Below are positions 24,765 through 35,005 of a stretch of 64,000 nt of DNA, piece by piece (position 1 is the first letter of the stretch; the number at the start of each line of letters is the position of its first letter). Both the position numbers and the translations under genes were made by a program. The stretch comes from Campylobacter concisus (GTDB lineage: Bacteria > Campylobacterota > Campylobacteria > Campylobacterales > Campylobacteraceae). The stretch spans positions 124,001 through 188,000 of the forward strand of contig NZ_CP049272.1 of assembly GCF_003048775.2 (NCBI RefSeq), read 5' to 3'. The notes under the pieces are model-generated. The model did no database searches and was not told the DNA's origin. It saw only the letters and a program-made list of their open reading frames with translations.

Positions 24765-26261
24765 ATGAAAGGCAAAATTCTTGCATCAATTGTTGCTATG
24801 AGTGCGATTTTAGGCACAAGTAGCTTGGCATGCACTACCATTTTAGTAGGAGATAAAGCTTCAAACGACGGCTCCATGCTGGTTGCCAGGAGTGCAGATA
24901 GTAAGGCTGTAAAGGCACAAGTCTTTTTGATCCATCCGGCCACAAAAAATCAAACTGGCATGCACAGCTCAAAGGCACATGATGGCGCAAATGACTTTAC
25001 ATATCCGCTTCCAAAAGATGGTATGAGATACACAACCATCGCAAACTCTCACACAAAACTTCACGGAGCGGTCGGCTACAATGAAGCTGGCGTTGGACTA
25101 AGCGGCACTGAGACCATCTACGCAAAAGACGAGCTTTTAAAGATCGACCCATATAACGAAGAGAGTGGCATCACAGAAGATGACATCCCAGACGTGCTTT
25201 TGCCACGTATGAAGAGTGCAAAAGATGGCGTTAAGCTTCTTGGTGAGATAGTGGAGACAAAAGGCGCTGGCGAGGGCTTTGGCGTGGTATTTATCGATGC
25301 AAACGAGCTTTGGTACTTTGAAACAGGCACAGGTCACAAGTGGATCGCTACAAAGATCGCTCCAGATGAGTATTTCGTCACTGCAAACCAAGGCAGACTT
25401 CACGCTTACAAAGAGAATGATCCAAATTTCATGGGAGCAAAAGATGTCATCAAATTTGCGATCGATAACAAGACTTATGACCCTGCAAAAGACGGAGAAT
25501 TTAACTTTACAAAAGCCTATACAAGGGACGATGAGAGAGATGTGACTTACAACTACCCACGTGTTTGCTGGGTGCAAAGCATGTTTAACCCAAGCCTAAA
25601 ACAAGACTTCGCCGATGGTCAGAAATTTCCAGTATTTTTAAAACCAGAGAAAAAACTAAGTGTTGAAGATCTAAAAGCTGCGATGAGAGCCCACTACAAC
25701 GGCACCCCGTTTGATAACTACGCTAGCAAAGACGAAGATAAGAAAAACGTATACCGTGCTATAAGTGTCTTTAGAACATACGAGTCTCACGTCATGCAGG
25801 TGCGCCCATGGCTACCAAAAGAGATCGGCCGTGTGACCTACGTCGCTCTTGGCATGGCTGATCTTAGCGTTTATTTGCCGTATTACGAGGGGCTTGATGG
25901 CTTTATAAAAGGCTACTCTGATGGCTCATACGACGCTGATGATACTTCGATTTACTGGGTTTATAGAAAGCTTCAAACCCTTGTTATGACTGACTATGAG
26001 AAGTATTCGCCAGTGGTTAAAGAGGCCTACGCTAAATTTGAAAAAGAGTTGGCTGTAAAACAGGCTAAATTTGAAGATGAGTATGTCAAACTTTATAAAA
26101 AAGATAAGAAAAAAGCGGACAAACTCCTAAATGAATTTAGCAAAAAAACAATGCAAGAGGCCAAGGATTTAACTCAGGAGCTTACAAATAAGGTCTTTAC
26201 TATGCTTACGGCTGATATGGACGCTAAGCTAAAATCTTTAAATAAAGGCAAAAAAGATTAA
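24765..26261 (+). CDS. Exported C69-family dipeptidase (PepD-like)
   Basis: 498 residues. A signal-peptide-like start (1-22) is followed directly by Cys23-Thr-Thr (LACTTILVGDKAS). In C69/Ntn-hydrolase dipeptidases this Cys becomes the N-terminal nucleophile after processing. Further family segments: 'ARSADSKAVKAQVF', 'GVGLSGTETIYA', 'YFVTANQGRLH', 'PRVCWVQSMFNPSL' and 'LPYYEGLDGF'. The C-terminal 90 residues are a charged Lys-rich helical tail. ATG with AAAGGAG. Stands alone; the preceding 200 bases are AT-rich. Likely releases amino acids from periplasmic dipeptides. Confidence 0.87.
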   Translation: MKGKILASIVAMSAILGTSSLACTTILVGDKASNDGSMLVARSADSKAVKAQVFLIHPATKNQTGMHSSKAHDGANDFTYPLPKDGMRYTTIANSHTKLHGAVGYNEAGVGLSGTETIYAKDELLKIDPYNEESGITEDDIPDVLLPRMKSAKDGVKLLGEIVETKGAGEGFGVVFIDANELWYFETGTGHKWIATKIAPDEYFVTANQGRLHAYKENDPNFMGAKDVIKFAIDNKTYDPAKDGEFNFTKAYTRDDERDVTYNYPRVCWVQSMFNPSLKQDFADGQKFPVFLKPEKKLSVEDLKAAMRAHYNGTPFDNYASKDEDKKNVYRAISVFRTYESHVMQVRPWLPKEIGRVTYVALGMADLSVYLPYYEGLDGFIKGYSDGSYDADDTSIYWVYRKLQTLVMTDYEKYSPVVKEAYAKFEKELAVKQAKFEDEYVKLYKKDKKKADKLLNEFSKKTMQEAKDLTQELTNKVFTMLTADMDAKLKSLNKGKKD

Positions 26262-26361
26262 AAACTCTGGGCGTGAAATTTAGTAGCGCCCAAATTTAAA
26301 CAAAAATTTGGCAAAGAGCGTTTATAATGCGGCAAAAATTCACTACAAAGGAAAAACGCTG

Positions 26362-26391
26362 ATGCCTTGTCCCATGCATAAAGCTCGTTAA
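26362..26391 (+). CDS. Candidate nine-residue leader peptide (MPCPMHKAR)
   Basis: ATG with AAAGGA nine bases upstream, then nine codons and TAA. It lies inside an inverted repeat (26357-26363 with 26408-26414). The peptide contains two Met and one Cys, which would suit translational sensing of sulfur amino acids ahead of metE. It is very short and could be chance; the good ribosome site is the main support. Confidence 0.35.
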   Translation: MPCPMHKAR

Positions 26392-26667
26392 TCTCGGCAA
26401 AAAACATATCAGCGATTTTCAAAAAACACGCAAATTTTTAAACAATTTCACATTTTTTTACATTGAAATAAATCCATTTTTGCTAGCAGGTCCGTTGCAT
26501 TGTAACTGCATTTTTAATAGCAAAGCTAAGCAGTGTTTGAAATTTGGCAAGGATCTTTTTAGCAGGGTTTTTTATAAATTTTACTTTAGTCTAAGAAGAA
26601 GCGGGTGTCATCCACCTCGTTTTGGGTAAGCCAGACTTGTGCGCAGCGCAACAACATCGAATGTGCT

Positions 26668-26695
26668 GGGGTTTTGGGTTGTAGGGATAAGGGGG
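26668..26695 (+). other. G-quadruplex motif in the metE leader
   Basis: GGGG-TTTT-GGG-TTGTA-GGG-ATAA-GGGGG: four G-tracts of three or more with loops of 4, 5 and 4 bases on the coding strand, about 100 bases before the metE ATG. Such G-density is striking in this AT-rich genome. Confidence 0.75.
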
Positions 26696-26795
26696 CAGTT
26701 TCGTAATTCTAACCCTTTGTACCTGCATAAAAATATTCAAAGTTGCTGTGCTTTGCACAGATTTAATTTAAAATAGAAATTTAAAAAGGATAAAA

Positions 26796-29069
26796 ATGAT
26801 AAAAAGTTATGTTTTAGGTTTTCCAAGAATCGGAGAAAAAAGAGAGTTAAAGCGTGCGTTAGAGGGCTTTTGGGCTGGTAAAGAGGGCTTTAGTGAAGAG
26901 AATTTGCAAGAGACTGCAAAGACGCTTCGCCAAAGACACTGGAAATATCAACAAGACGCTGGCATTTCGGCCATTAGCGTTAATGATTTTTCATTTTACG
27001 ACCTAATGCTCGATAACATCATCGCTTTTGGCGCTACGCCTCCAAGATTTGCAAATTTAAGCGGCTTGGAGCAATATTTTGCTTGCTCAAGAGGCAACAA
27101 AAGTGGCGTTGCTATGGAGATGACAAAGTGGTTTAACACAAACTACCACTACATCGTGCCAGAGCTTAGTAGCGAGAGTAAATTCAGCCTAAAAGCGGAC
27201 AAAATTTTAAATGAATACAAAGAGGCGAAGGCTAACGGCGTAAAAGGCAAGGTAAATTTGATCGGCCCTATCACATTCTTGGCTCTTTCAAAGACGACTG
27301 ATGGCAGCTGCCCATTTAAGCACCTTGACGCGCTTGTAGGCGAGTATAAAAAGCTACTTGAGCAAATTTCTAAGCTTGATGATGAAATTTTAGTGCAGTT
27401 TGACGAGCCGATCTTTGTAACTGACAAAAATGAAAGCGACCTTTTGCCACTTATCACAAAGGTTTATAACGAGCTAACAGGCGTTGCAAACAACATCAAG
27501 ATCGTGTTTGCGACATATTTTGAGCATGCTATAAAGGCAGTTAGCGAAGTGGCTAAAACTAAAATTTATGGCATCGCGCTTGACTTCATCCACGGCAAGA
27601 GAAATTTCGAAGCACTTGAGACTATCAAAAATAGCCATTTGACGCTATTTGCTGGCGTGATCGATGGCAGAAATATCTGGAAAAGCAACATCGACGAGAA
27701 AGTAAAACTTGTAGGTGAAATTTCAGAGAAAATAGGCGGCAAAGACTTTTACATCGGCACTTCATGCTCACTTCTTCACGTGCCATACACTCTAAAATAT
27801 GAAGAAAATTTAAACCCAGAGATTAAAAGCTGGCTAAGCTTCGCGGTTGAGAAGCTTGATGAGATCAAGATCATCACAAAACTAGCAAATGGCGAGAAGC
27901 TAAATGATGCTGAGGCAAAAATTTATGAAGAAAATAAAAATGCCGTTAAAACTCGCGCCACTTCAAAGCTCATCCACTCTGAAAGTGTTCAAAACCGCAT
28001 TAAAAATTTAAGCAAATTTGAGCGTGATGAGAAATTTGAAGATCGCATCAAAATTCAACGCGAAACACTAAAATACGGTATCTTACCAACAACAACGATA
28101 GGCAGCTTCCCTCAAACGGTTGATCTTCGCGTACTTCGCCAAAATTTTAAAAAAGGCGAGATCGACGCAGCCGCTTATGAAGCTGGCATCAAAAAATACA
28201 TCGATCACTGCGTGAAATTCCAAGAAGATATCGGCCTAGACGTGCTAGTACATGGCGAGCCAGAGAGAAACGACATGGTTGAGTACTTTGGTGAGCAGAT
28301 CAGTGGATACGCATTTAGCCAAAATGGCTGGGTACAAAGCTACGGCAGCCGCTGCGTCAAGCCACCACTTCTCTTTGGTGACGTAAGCCGCCCAGAGCCG
28401 ATGACTGTTAAGTGGATGAAATACGCTCAAAGCATCACAAAACACGTAATGAAGGGCATGCTAACAGGTCCTGTGACTATGCTAAACTGGAGCTTTGTGC
28501 GTGATGATCTGCCAAGAAGCGAGGTAGCAAAACAGCTCGCACTTTGTATCTATGACGAGATCGCAGACCTTCAAAACGCAGGCATCAGAGTGATCCAAGT
28601 CGATGAGGCAGCGTTTAAAGAGGGCTATCCGCTAAGAGCTGAAAATATCCCAGCTTATGAGAAATTTGCGGTTGATTGCTTCAAGCTTTCAGTAAGCTCG
28701 GCTGAAGCAAAAACTCAGATCCACACGCATATGTGCTACTCTGAATTTAATGATATCATCAAGACCATTGAGGCAATGGACGCTGATGTTATCAGTATCG
28801 AAACTGCAAGAAGTGGCAACGAACTACTTAAAATTTTCAAAGCCGTTGGCTACAAACAAGAGGTCGGACCTGGCGTTTACGACATCCACAGCCCGCGCGT
28901 GCCAAGTGTCGAGGAGATCGTCGCTCAGATCAAAGCTCTGCTTGAAGTCTTGCCAAAAGAGCAGCTCTGGATCAACCCAGACTGCGGCCTAAAAACTAGA
29001 AAATGGGAAGAGGTCGAGCCAAGCCTAAAAAATATGGTCGAAGCTGTCAAGATCGTAAGAGGTCTATAA
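26796..29069 (+). CDS. metE: Cobalamin-independent methionine synthase MetE
   Basis: Transfers the methyl group of 5-methyltetrahydropteroyl-triglutamate to homocysteine. 757 residues. The two-barrel architecture shows in the N-terminal 'GFPRIGEKRELKRALE' and the C-terminal catalytic half. Zinc ligands are His645 and Cys647 (HTHMC) and Cys730 (NPDCGLKTR). 'TTTIGSFPQT' marks the second domain. ATG with AAAAGGA. metF follows after 64 bases, giving a methyl-supply pair. It has an unusually long, structured leader. Confidence 0.97.
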   Translation: MIKSYVLGFPRIGEKRELKRALEGFWAGKEGFSEENLQETAKTLRQRHWKYQQDAGISAISVNDFSFYDLMLDNIIAFGATPPRFANLSGLEQYFACSRGNKSGVAMEMTKWFNTNYHYIVPELSSESKFSLKADKILNEYKEAKANGVKGKVNLIGPITFLALSKTTDGSCPFKHLDALVGEYKKLLEQISKLDDEILVQFDEPIFVTDKNESDLLPLITKVYNELTGVANNIKIVFATYFEHAIKAVSEVAKTKIYGIALDFIHGKRNFEALETIKNSHLTLFAGVIDGRNIWKSNIDEKVKLVGEISEKIGGKDFYIGTSCSLLHVPYTLKYEENLNPEIKSWLSFAVEKLDEIKIITKLANGEKLNDAEAKIYEENKNAVKTRATSKLIHSESVQNRIKNLSKFERDEKFEDRIKIQRETLKYGILPTTTIGSFPQTVDLRVLRQNFKKGEIDAAAYEAGIKKYIDHCVKFQEDIGLDVLVHGEPERNDMVEYFGEQISGYAFSQNGWVQSYGSRCVKPPLLFGDVSRPEPMTVKWMKYAQSITKHVMKGMLTGPVTMLNWSFVRDDLPRSEVAKQLALCIYDEIADLQNAGIRVIQVDEAAFKEGYPLRAENIPAYEKFAVDCFKLSVSSAEAKTQIHTHMCYSEFNDIIKTIEAMDADVISIETARSGNELLKIFKAVGYKQEVGPGVYDIHSPRVPSVEEIVAQIKALLEVLPKEQLWINPDCGLKTRKWEEVEPSLKNMVEAVKIVRGL

Positions 29070-29133
29070 TGCAAATTTAGCGTCTAGCAAGCCTAGGCGC
29101 TAAACTCCGTTTAAATTTCAAAAAAGTTAGAAA

Positions 29134-30021
29134 ATGTTAAAAGATAAGATCATAAACAATGAAAGTGGCATAGTGCTTTATGGCTTAACGCCTCCAAAGG
29201 CTGAATTTGACGAGGTGAAGCTTAAAGAGATCGCTGTAAAATGGGACAAGAGGATTACAGATGTGCAGGCTGATGGCTTGGTGCTTTACGAGATCCAAGA
29301 TGAAAGTAGCCGCATAAAAAGCGAGCGAACTTTTGAATTTAGCGATACATTAAGCCCTGAAATTTACTACTCAAAATACCTAAATTTAAAGACACCAAGC
29401 ATCTTTTATAGGGTCGCGAACAAATATAATGAGAGTGAATTTAGAGCAAATTTAGCCAAAAGTAGTAGCGATATAAATGTCTTTGTTGGCGTTGCTTCTG
29501 GCAAGGTAGAGCCTAAAATGAGCCTAGAGCGTGCTTATGAGATCGCTAGAGATGAGTTTAAAGAGCTTGTAGTGGGCGGTGTTTGCATAGCTGAGAGGCA
29601 TGCTAAAAAGGGCGATGAAGAGCAAAGGATGAATCAAAAGGCCAAAATGGGAGCAAAATTTTTCATCTCGCAGGCGGTTTTTGATATAAATTTGGCTAAA
29701 AATTTACTAACAAGCGTGGCAAGAAGTGGGTTAAATTTGCCTATTATTTTGACATTTACCACTTGTGGCACGCCAAAAACGCTAGAGTTTATCAAGTGGC
29801 TTGGAATAAGCGTTGATGAAAAGAGCGAGAAAAGGATGCTTGAGAGTGATGATTTTTTAGCCACGGCATCGCAAATTTGCCTTGAAAATTTTGCAGAGCT
29901 TTATGAATTTGCTAAAAAGCTTGGCATAAATATCGGTGCCAATGTTGAAAGTGTAATGGCAAAAAGAGCTGAGATAGAAGCGAGCTTGGAGCTAACGCAT
30001 AAGATGAGAGAGGTGTTTTGA
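29134..30021 (+). CDS. metF: Methylenetetrahydrofolate reductase family protein MetF
   Basis: Supplies methyl-THF to MetE. 295 residues, beta-barrel. The usual N-terminal FEFFPPK is replaced by 'YGLTPPKAEF'. Conserved parts include 'GGVCIAERHAKKGDEEQRM', 'QKAKMGAKFFISQAVFD' and 'LPIILTFTTCG'. The N-terminus is divergent from E. coli MetF, but position after metE supports the call. Confidence 0.85.
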   Translation: MLKDKIINNESGIVLYGLTPPKAEFDEVKLKEIAVKWDKRITDVQADGLVLYEIQDESSRIKSERTFEFSDTLSPEIYYSKYLNLKTPSIFYRVANKYNESEFRANLAKSSSDINVFVGVASGKVEPKMSLERAYEIARDEFKELVVGGVCIAERHAKKGDEEQRMNQKAKMGAKFFISQAVFDINLAKNLLTSVARSGLNLPIILTFTTCGTPKTLEFIKWLGISVDEKSEKRMLESDDFLATASQICLENFAELYEFAKKLGINIGANVESVMAKRAEIEASLELTHKMREVF

Positions 30022-30132
30022 TAGTTTAAAAGCTATCAAAACTTATATTTTAGATGATTTTAGTAAGTTCTTAGTCTTTTTTAGCTTTAATTATATAAGA
30101 TTTTTAAGCTCATTTTAAAGTAGATAAAATTT

Positions 30133-31503
30133 ATGACAAATATATTATTATGTGGTGGTTCTGGTACGAGGTTGTGGCCTATTAGCAGGACTTTAATGCC
30201 AAAACAATTTATTAAATTATTTGACGATAGGTCACTTTTTCAGCTAACTGCACTACGAAATAGTGAAATTTGTGACAATACATTTGTGATTACAAATATC
30301 GATCACTACTACTTGGCGATGGATCAGATAGAAAATTTAAATATTACAAATTTTAAATATCTGCTCGAGCCAGTTGGTAGAAATACTGCACCAGCGATCA
30401 CACTAGCTTGCCTTGCACTTGATCCAAATGAGATTGTTTTAGTAGCGCCATCGGATCATTTGATAAAGGACATTAAAGCATACCTCACAAGCGTAAAAGC
30501 TGCAAAAGAGCTGGCAGAGCAAAATTTCTTAGTTACTTTTGGCATAAAGCCAAGGTCACCTGAGACGGGATTTGGATATATAGAGAGCTATAATGGTGAT
30601 GTAAAGGCTTTTTATGAAAAGCCAGACTATGAAAGAGCGGTGAAATTTCTAAAAGATCAAAATTTCTACTGGAATTCAGGTATGTTTGTCTTTAAGGCAG
30701 GCGTTTTCTTGGATCAGATGAAAATTTTTGCTCCTGAGATATTTGAAGCATGCAAAGTAGCTTTTGACAACGCAAAAAAAGATGAATTTGATATTAAAAT
30801 AGACACTACCGATATGCAAAATATCCCACAAGATAGCATAGATTATGCTGTGATGGAAAAGTCAGATATCGTAAAAATGGTAGCTTTAGATGCATCTTGG
30901 AGTGATCTTGGAAGTTTTGATAGTTTGGATGAGCAGCTACAAAAAGATATCAATGGTAATACAATAAATAGCGATCTTTTGCAGATAAATTCTCACAACA
31001 ATCTAGTTTTATCTAGTGGCAAAAAAATAGCCTTAATAGATGTCGATGATCTAACTGTTGTTGATACAAAAGATGCTCTTTTAATATCTAAAAAATCATC
31101 TAGCCAAAAAGTAAAAAATGTGGTGGAAATTTTAAAAGAGGAGGGCTCTGAGCTTTGTAATGCCCATGTTACGACAAATAGGCCTTGGGGAAACTATACT
31201 GTCCTTGAAAATCAAGATGGTTATAAGATAAAGATAATAGAGGTAAAACCTGGCAAAAGACTATCTTTGCAAAAGCATTTTCATAGAAATGAGCATTGGA
31301 TAGTGCTATCAGGAAGTGCCACTGTGACGATCGGTGAGACAACTAGACTCGTTTGTCCTAATGAGTCTATCTATATAAAAATGGGTGAAGTTCATAGACT
31401 ATCTAATGAAGGAAAAATTCCTGTGGTTTTAATAGAAGCTCAGGTCGGTGAATATACAGGTGAAGATGATATAATTCGCCTAGATGATGATTTTAAAAGG
31501 TGA
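30133..31503 (+). CDS. manC: Mannose-1-phosphate guanylyltransferase / mannose-6-phosphate isomerase
   Basis: Bifunctional type II enzyme making GDP-mannose. 456 residues. The nucleotidyltransferase signature GGSGTRLWP is at 8-16, with SDHLI and 'FYEKPDYERAVKF'. The C-terminal cupin isomerase domain is at about 345-456 with 'RPWGNYTVLE' and metal-binding HFHRNEHW. First gene of the surface-glycan operon; gmd starts three bases after it. Slightly short of the usual 470 residues but complete. Confidence 0.94.
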   Translation: MTNILLCGGSGTRLWPISRTLMPKQFIKLFDDRSLFQLTALRNSEICDNTFVITNIDHYYLAMDQIENLNITNFKYLLEPVGRNTAPAITLACLALDPNEIVLVAPSDHLIKDIKAYLTSVKAAKELAEQNFLVTFGIKPRSPETGFGYIESYNGDVKAFYEKPDYERAVKFLKDQNFYWNSGMFVFKAGVFLDQMKIFAPEIFEACKVAFDNAKKDEFDIKIDTTDMQNIPQDSIDYAVMEKSDIVKMVALDASWSDLGSFDSLDEQLQKDINGNTINSDLLQINSHNNLVLSSGKKIALIDVDDLTVVDTKDALLISKKSSSQKVKNVVEILKEEGSELCNAHVTTNRPWGNYTVLENQDGYKIKIIEVKPGKRLSLQKHFHRNEHWIVLSGSATVTIGETTRLVCPNESIYIKMGEVHRLSNEGKIPVVLIEAQVGEYTGEDDIIRLDDDFKR

Positions 31504-31506
31504 TTT

Positions 31507-32649
31507 ATGGATAAAAAAGTAGCATTAATAACTGGTATAACTGGTCAAGATGGATCGTATTTAGCGGAATTTTTACTAAAAAAGGGCTATGTAGTCCATG
31601 GTGTAAAAAGGCGAACGAGTCTTTTTAATACAGATAGGATAGATCATCTTTACCAAGATCCACACGTTGATAATAGAAATTTTTTCTTACATTATGGTGA
31701 TATGACGGACTCTATGAATTTAACAAGGATCATCCAAGAAGTACAGCCGGATGAAATTTATAACCTAGCTGCCATGAGCCACGTGCATGTAAGCTTTGAA
31801 ACTCCAGAATATGTCGCAAATGCTGATGGCACAGGCACTCTTAGACTACTTGAAGCTATAAGGATACTAGGGCTTGAGAAAAAAACTAAAATTTATCAGG
31901 CATCTACCTCTGAGCTCTACGGAAAAGTACAAGAGACACCGCAAAGTGAGACTACACCATTTTATCCAAGAAGCCCTTATGCAGTCGCAAAGATGTATGC
32001 ATACTGGATAACGGTTAATTATAGAGAGGCTTATGGTATTTTTGCTTGTAATGGCATATTATTTAATCACGAATCACCAGTTAGAGGTGAGACATTTGTA
32101 ACTAGAAAGATCACAAGGGCAGCTAGTAAGATAGCGCTTGGGCTTCAAGACAAGCTTTACCTTGGAAATTTAGACGCCAAAAGAGACTGGGGTCATGCAA
32201 AAGATTATGTAAAGATGATGTGGATGATACTACAAGCCCCAGAGCCAGAAGACTGGGTGATAGCAACTGGACAAACAACAGCAGTTAGAGATTTTGTAAA
32301 ATTTGCATTTGCTTATGCTGGCATAAATTTGAGATTTGAAGGGGTTGGCGTAGATGAGGTAGGAGTCGTTGACTCACTAAATTTTGAAAAAGCAAAAGAA
32401 TTAAATTTAGATATATCACATTTAAGTATCGGACAAACTGTGGTTTGCGTAGATCCAAGATATTTTAGACCAACGGAGGTTGATTTGCTACTTGGAGATC
32501 CGAGTAAAGCAGAGAAAAAACTAGGCTGGAAGAGGGAATTTAATCTTCAAGATCTAGTAAATGATATGATGAAATCGGACTTAAAGCTCATGACAAAAGA
32601 TGTCTATCTAAAAGATGGCGGATATGAGATAATGAGCTATTTTGAGTAA
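31507..32649 (+). CDS. gmd: GDP-mannose 4,6-dehydratase
   Basis: Converts GDP-mannose to GDP-4-keto-6-deoxymannose. 380 residues, SDR fold. NAD(P) motif [12 protein letters not shown], catalytic Thr/Ser and the YxxxK pair in [10 protein letters not shown], then '[18 protein letters not shown]', diagnostic of GMD. Packed between manC and fcl with gaps of 3 bases each. Confidence 0.97.
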   Translation: MDKKVALITGITGQDGSYLAEFLLKKGYVVHGVKRRTSLFNTDRIDHLYQDPHVDNRNFFLHYGDMTDSMNLTRIIQEVQPDEIYNLAAMSHVHVSFETPEYVANADGTGTLRLLEAIRILGLEKKTKIYQASTSELYGKVQETPQSETTPFYPRSPYAVAKMYAYWITVNYREAYGIFACNGILFNHESPVRGETFVTRKITRAASKIALGLQDKLYLGNLDAKRDWGHAKDYVKMMWMILQAPEPEDWVIATGQTTAVRDFVKFAFAYAGINLRFEGVGVDEVGVVDSLNFEKAKELNLDISHLSIGQTVVCVDPRYFRPTEVDLLLGDPSKAEKKLGWKREFNLQDLVNDMMKSDLKLMTKDVYLKDGGYEIMSYFE

Positions 32650-32652
32650 AAA

Positions 32653-33708
32653 ATGGATAAAAATAGCAAAATTTATGTAGCAGGACACAAGGGTCTAGTA
32701 GGCTCTGCTATAGTGAAAAATTTAAAATCAAAGGGCTATGAAAATATAATCACAAGAACTCATAGCGAGCTTGAACTTATAGATCAAAAGGCAGTTTGTG
32801 AGTTTTTTGAAAAAGAAAAGCCTGAGTACGTGGTGCTAGCTGCTGCAAAGGTCGGTGGAATAGTGGCCAATAGCACTTATAGGGCTGATTTTATATATGA
32901 AAATTTACAAATTCAAAATAATGTGATCCACCAAAGCTATGTACATAAGGTAAAAAAACTATTATTTCTGGGAAGTACTTGTATATATCCTAAAAATGCT
33001 CCACAACCAATGAGTGAAGATGCACTTTTGACATCTCCACTTGAATACACAAATGAGCCATATGCGATCGCTAAAATAGCCGGGATGAAGATGTGTGAGA
33101 GCTATAATCTGCAGTACAGTACAAATTTTATATCTGTTATGCCTACAAATTTATATGGTCCAAATGATAACTTTGATCTAGAAACCTCACATGTGTTGCC
33201 GGCGCTTATAAGAAAGATACACCTAGCAAAACTTTTAAGCGAAGAAAAATTTGATGCAGTGATAAAAGATCTAAAAGTAAAAGATCTAAATGAAGCTATG
33301 GCTTATCTTAGTAAATTTGGTATTTCAAAAGACAGAGTAGAAATTTGGGGCACAGGAGAGCCTAGACGAGAGTTTCTATATTCAGAAGATATGGCTGATG
33401 CTTGCGTATTTTTGCTAGAAAATAGAGACTTTAAAGATACTCATGACAAAAATAGCAAAGAGATAAGAAATACGCATATAAATATAGGAACTGGCAAAGA
33501 TATCTCTATAAAAGAGCTAGCAAATTTGGTTAAAAATATAATTTGCTTTAAAGGCGAGCTATATTTTAATGATAGTAAGCCTGATGGCACGATGCTAAAA
33601 CTAACAGACCCTTCTAAGCTCCACTTTCTTGGCTGGAAGCATAAAGTAGAGCTTGAAGATGGAATAAAGGCGCTTTATGAGTGGTATTTGGAAATAAATG
33701 ATAGATAA
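32653..33708 (+). CDS. fcl: GDP-L-fucose synthase
   Basis: Epimerase-reductase that finishes GDP-L-fucose. 351 residues with [12 protein letters not shown], '[11 protein letters not shown]' and YxxxK in '[12 protein letters not shown]'. About 30 residues longer than E. coli Fcl because of an inserted helical segment near 195-225 ([14 protein letters not shown]..). Together with manC and gmd it implies that the glycan contains fucose or a fucose derivative. Its 3' end overlaps the flippase gene by 11 bases. Confidence 0.94.
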   Translation: MDKNSKIYVAGHKGLVGSAIVKNLKSKGYENIITRTHSELELIDQKAVCEFFEKEKPEYVVLAAAKVGGIVANSTYRADFIYENLQIQNNVIHQSYVHKVKKLLFLGSTCIYPKNAPQPMSEDALLTSPLEYTNEPYAIAKIAGMKMCESYNLQYSTNFISVMPTNLYGPNDNFDLETSHVLPALIRKIHLAKLLSEEKFDAVIKDLKVKDLNEAMAYLSKFGISKDRVEIWGTGEPRREFLYSEDMADACVFLLENRDFKDTHDKNSKEIRNTHINIGTGKDISIKELANLVKNIICFKGELYFNDSKPDGTMLKLTDPSKLHFLGWKHKVELEDGIKALYEWYLEINDR

Positions 33709-35005
33709 AATAATATCATTAAAAAATCATCAAGGCTTTATGAAGTATTTTAAAAATACATCATGGCTTTTTTTTGAAAAAATACTCCGTATTTTTGTTG
33801 GGCTTTTTATAGGGATTTGGGTGGCTAGATACTTGGGTCCTGAGAGGTTTGGACTTTTTTCATATGCTCAAAGCTTTGTAGGGCTTTTTGTTGCCATTGC
33901 TACGCTCGGACTTGATGGTATAGTAGTAAGGGAGCTAGTAAAGGATGAAAGTAGAACAAATGAGCTAATAGGTACTGCTTTTTACCTTAAGCTCATCGGT
34001 GCTATTTTGACGCTATTAGTTTTGGTAATTGCTACCCAGTTTACTTCAAATGATAGGTATACAAATTTATTAGTATTTATCATAGCTAGCGCTACTATAT
34101 TTCAATCATTTAATGTAGTAGATATGTATTTTCAATCAAAAGTTTTATCAAAATATGTAGTATTTTCTAATATCATCTCTCTTTTTATAAGTAGTATAGT
34201 AAAGATTACACTCATTTTAATTAACGCTCCACTTGTAGCTTTTGCATGGGCTATCCTATTTGATAGTATAGTTTTGGCTTTAGGATTTATTTATTTTTTC
34301 TTGAAATATTCAATTTCTGAGATTAAAAAAATAAAATTTAATAAAACCATCGCTATATCTCTTCTAAAAGATAGCTGGCCACTTATCCTAAGTGGGGTTG
34401 TAATATCTATATATATGAAAATAGATCAGGTTATGATTCAAGATATTTTAGGAAGTGAAGCTGTTGGACAATATGCTGCGGCAACTAGATTAAGTGAAAT
34501 TTGGTACTTTATACCCACTATTCTTGTTTCTAGTTTATTTCCCGCTATAGTAAACGCAAGAAAGCAGAGTGAAGAGTTATACTATAGTAGGCTTCAAAAG
34601 CTTTTTGATCTTGTGGTATGGATAGCTATTATAATAGCACTACCAATGACTTTTTTATCTGATATGATAGTGGATATACTTTATGGCAAACAATATAGTC
34701 AATCAGCAAGTGTATTGATGATACATATTTGGGCTTTTTTACCAGTTTGTTTCGGTGTTGTTTTAGGGCAATTTTATATAGTAGAGAATTTAAATTTTGA
34801 TAACTTAATAAGAAATTTGATAGGAGTTTTTTTAAATGTAATTCTTAATTGCGTTTTTATTTGTAATTATGGAATTAAGGGCGCTGCGTATGCTTCTTTA
34901 ATTTCATTTATTTATATATCCATGATTCATGCGCTAATAAGAAAACATTCTAGAAGGAATTTTAAATGTATGATAAAGTCGTTAATGTTTTTAAAAATAA
35001 ATTAA
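33698..35005 (+). CDS. wzx: Oligosaccharide flippase, Wzx/MATE-like
   Basis: 435-residue membrane protein with about 12 helices. The family signature near the N-terminus reads '[18 protein letters not shown]', and '[27 protein letters not shown]' (positions about 245-272) is typical of Wzx. Flips lipid-linked repeat units across the inner membrane. From this gene onward base composition drops to very AT-rich. Overlaps fcl by 11 bases and the radical SAM gene by 40. Confidence 0.9.
   Translation: MIDKIISLKNHQGFMKYFKNTSWLFFEKILRIFVGLFIGIWVARYLGPERFGLFSYAQSFVGLFVAIATLGLDGIVVRELVKDESRTNELIGTAFYLKLIGAILTLLVLVIATQFTSNDRYTNLLVFIIASATIFQSFNVVDMYFQSKVLSKYVVFSNIISLFISSIVKITLILINAPLVAFAWAILFDSIVLALGFIYFFLKYSISEIKKIKFNKTIAISLLKDSWPLILSGVVISIYMKIDQVMIQDILGSEAVGQYAAATRLSEIWYFIPTILVSSLFPAIVNARKQSEELYYSRLQKLFDLVVWIAIIIALPMTFLSDMIVDILYGKQYSQSASVLMIHIWAFLPVCFGVVLGQFYIVENLNFDNLIRNLIGVFLNVILNCVFICNYGIKGAAYASLISFIYISMIHALIRKHSRRNFKCMIKSLMFLKIN

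Larger units (their letters stand above)
26262..26795 (+). other. Long metE leader region, 534 nt without a conventional gene
   Basis: The stretch between the dipeptidase and metE holds a candidate promoter (TTTATAATGCGG near 26320), a nine-codon leader ORF, a CGCTGAT/ATCAGCG inverted repeat around that ORF, a TTTGCTA/TAGCAAA inverted repeat near 26476-26525, and a GC-rich block at 26600-26725 with a G-quadruplex motif. The GC-rich block contrasts with the AT-rich surroundings and has local stems (ACAT-CGA-ATGT; TTGTGC/GCGCAA). It may be a regulatory leader RNA or an independent small RNA. No known riboswitch core was recognised. Confidence 0.5.

Noticed and set aside
26586-26657. 23-codon minus-strand frame (MLLRCAQVWLTQ..) as a gene
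   Set aside because: Too short, no convincing ribosome site and within the GC-rich structured block; kept only as a remark.
26262-26795. Cobalamin or SAM riboswitch before metE
   Set aside because: I could not find the cobalamin-box or SAM-riboswitch core sequences; the region is reported as unclassified.
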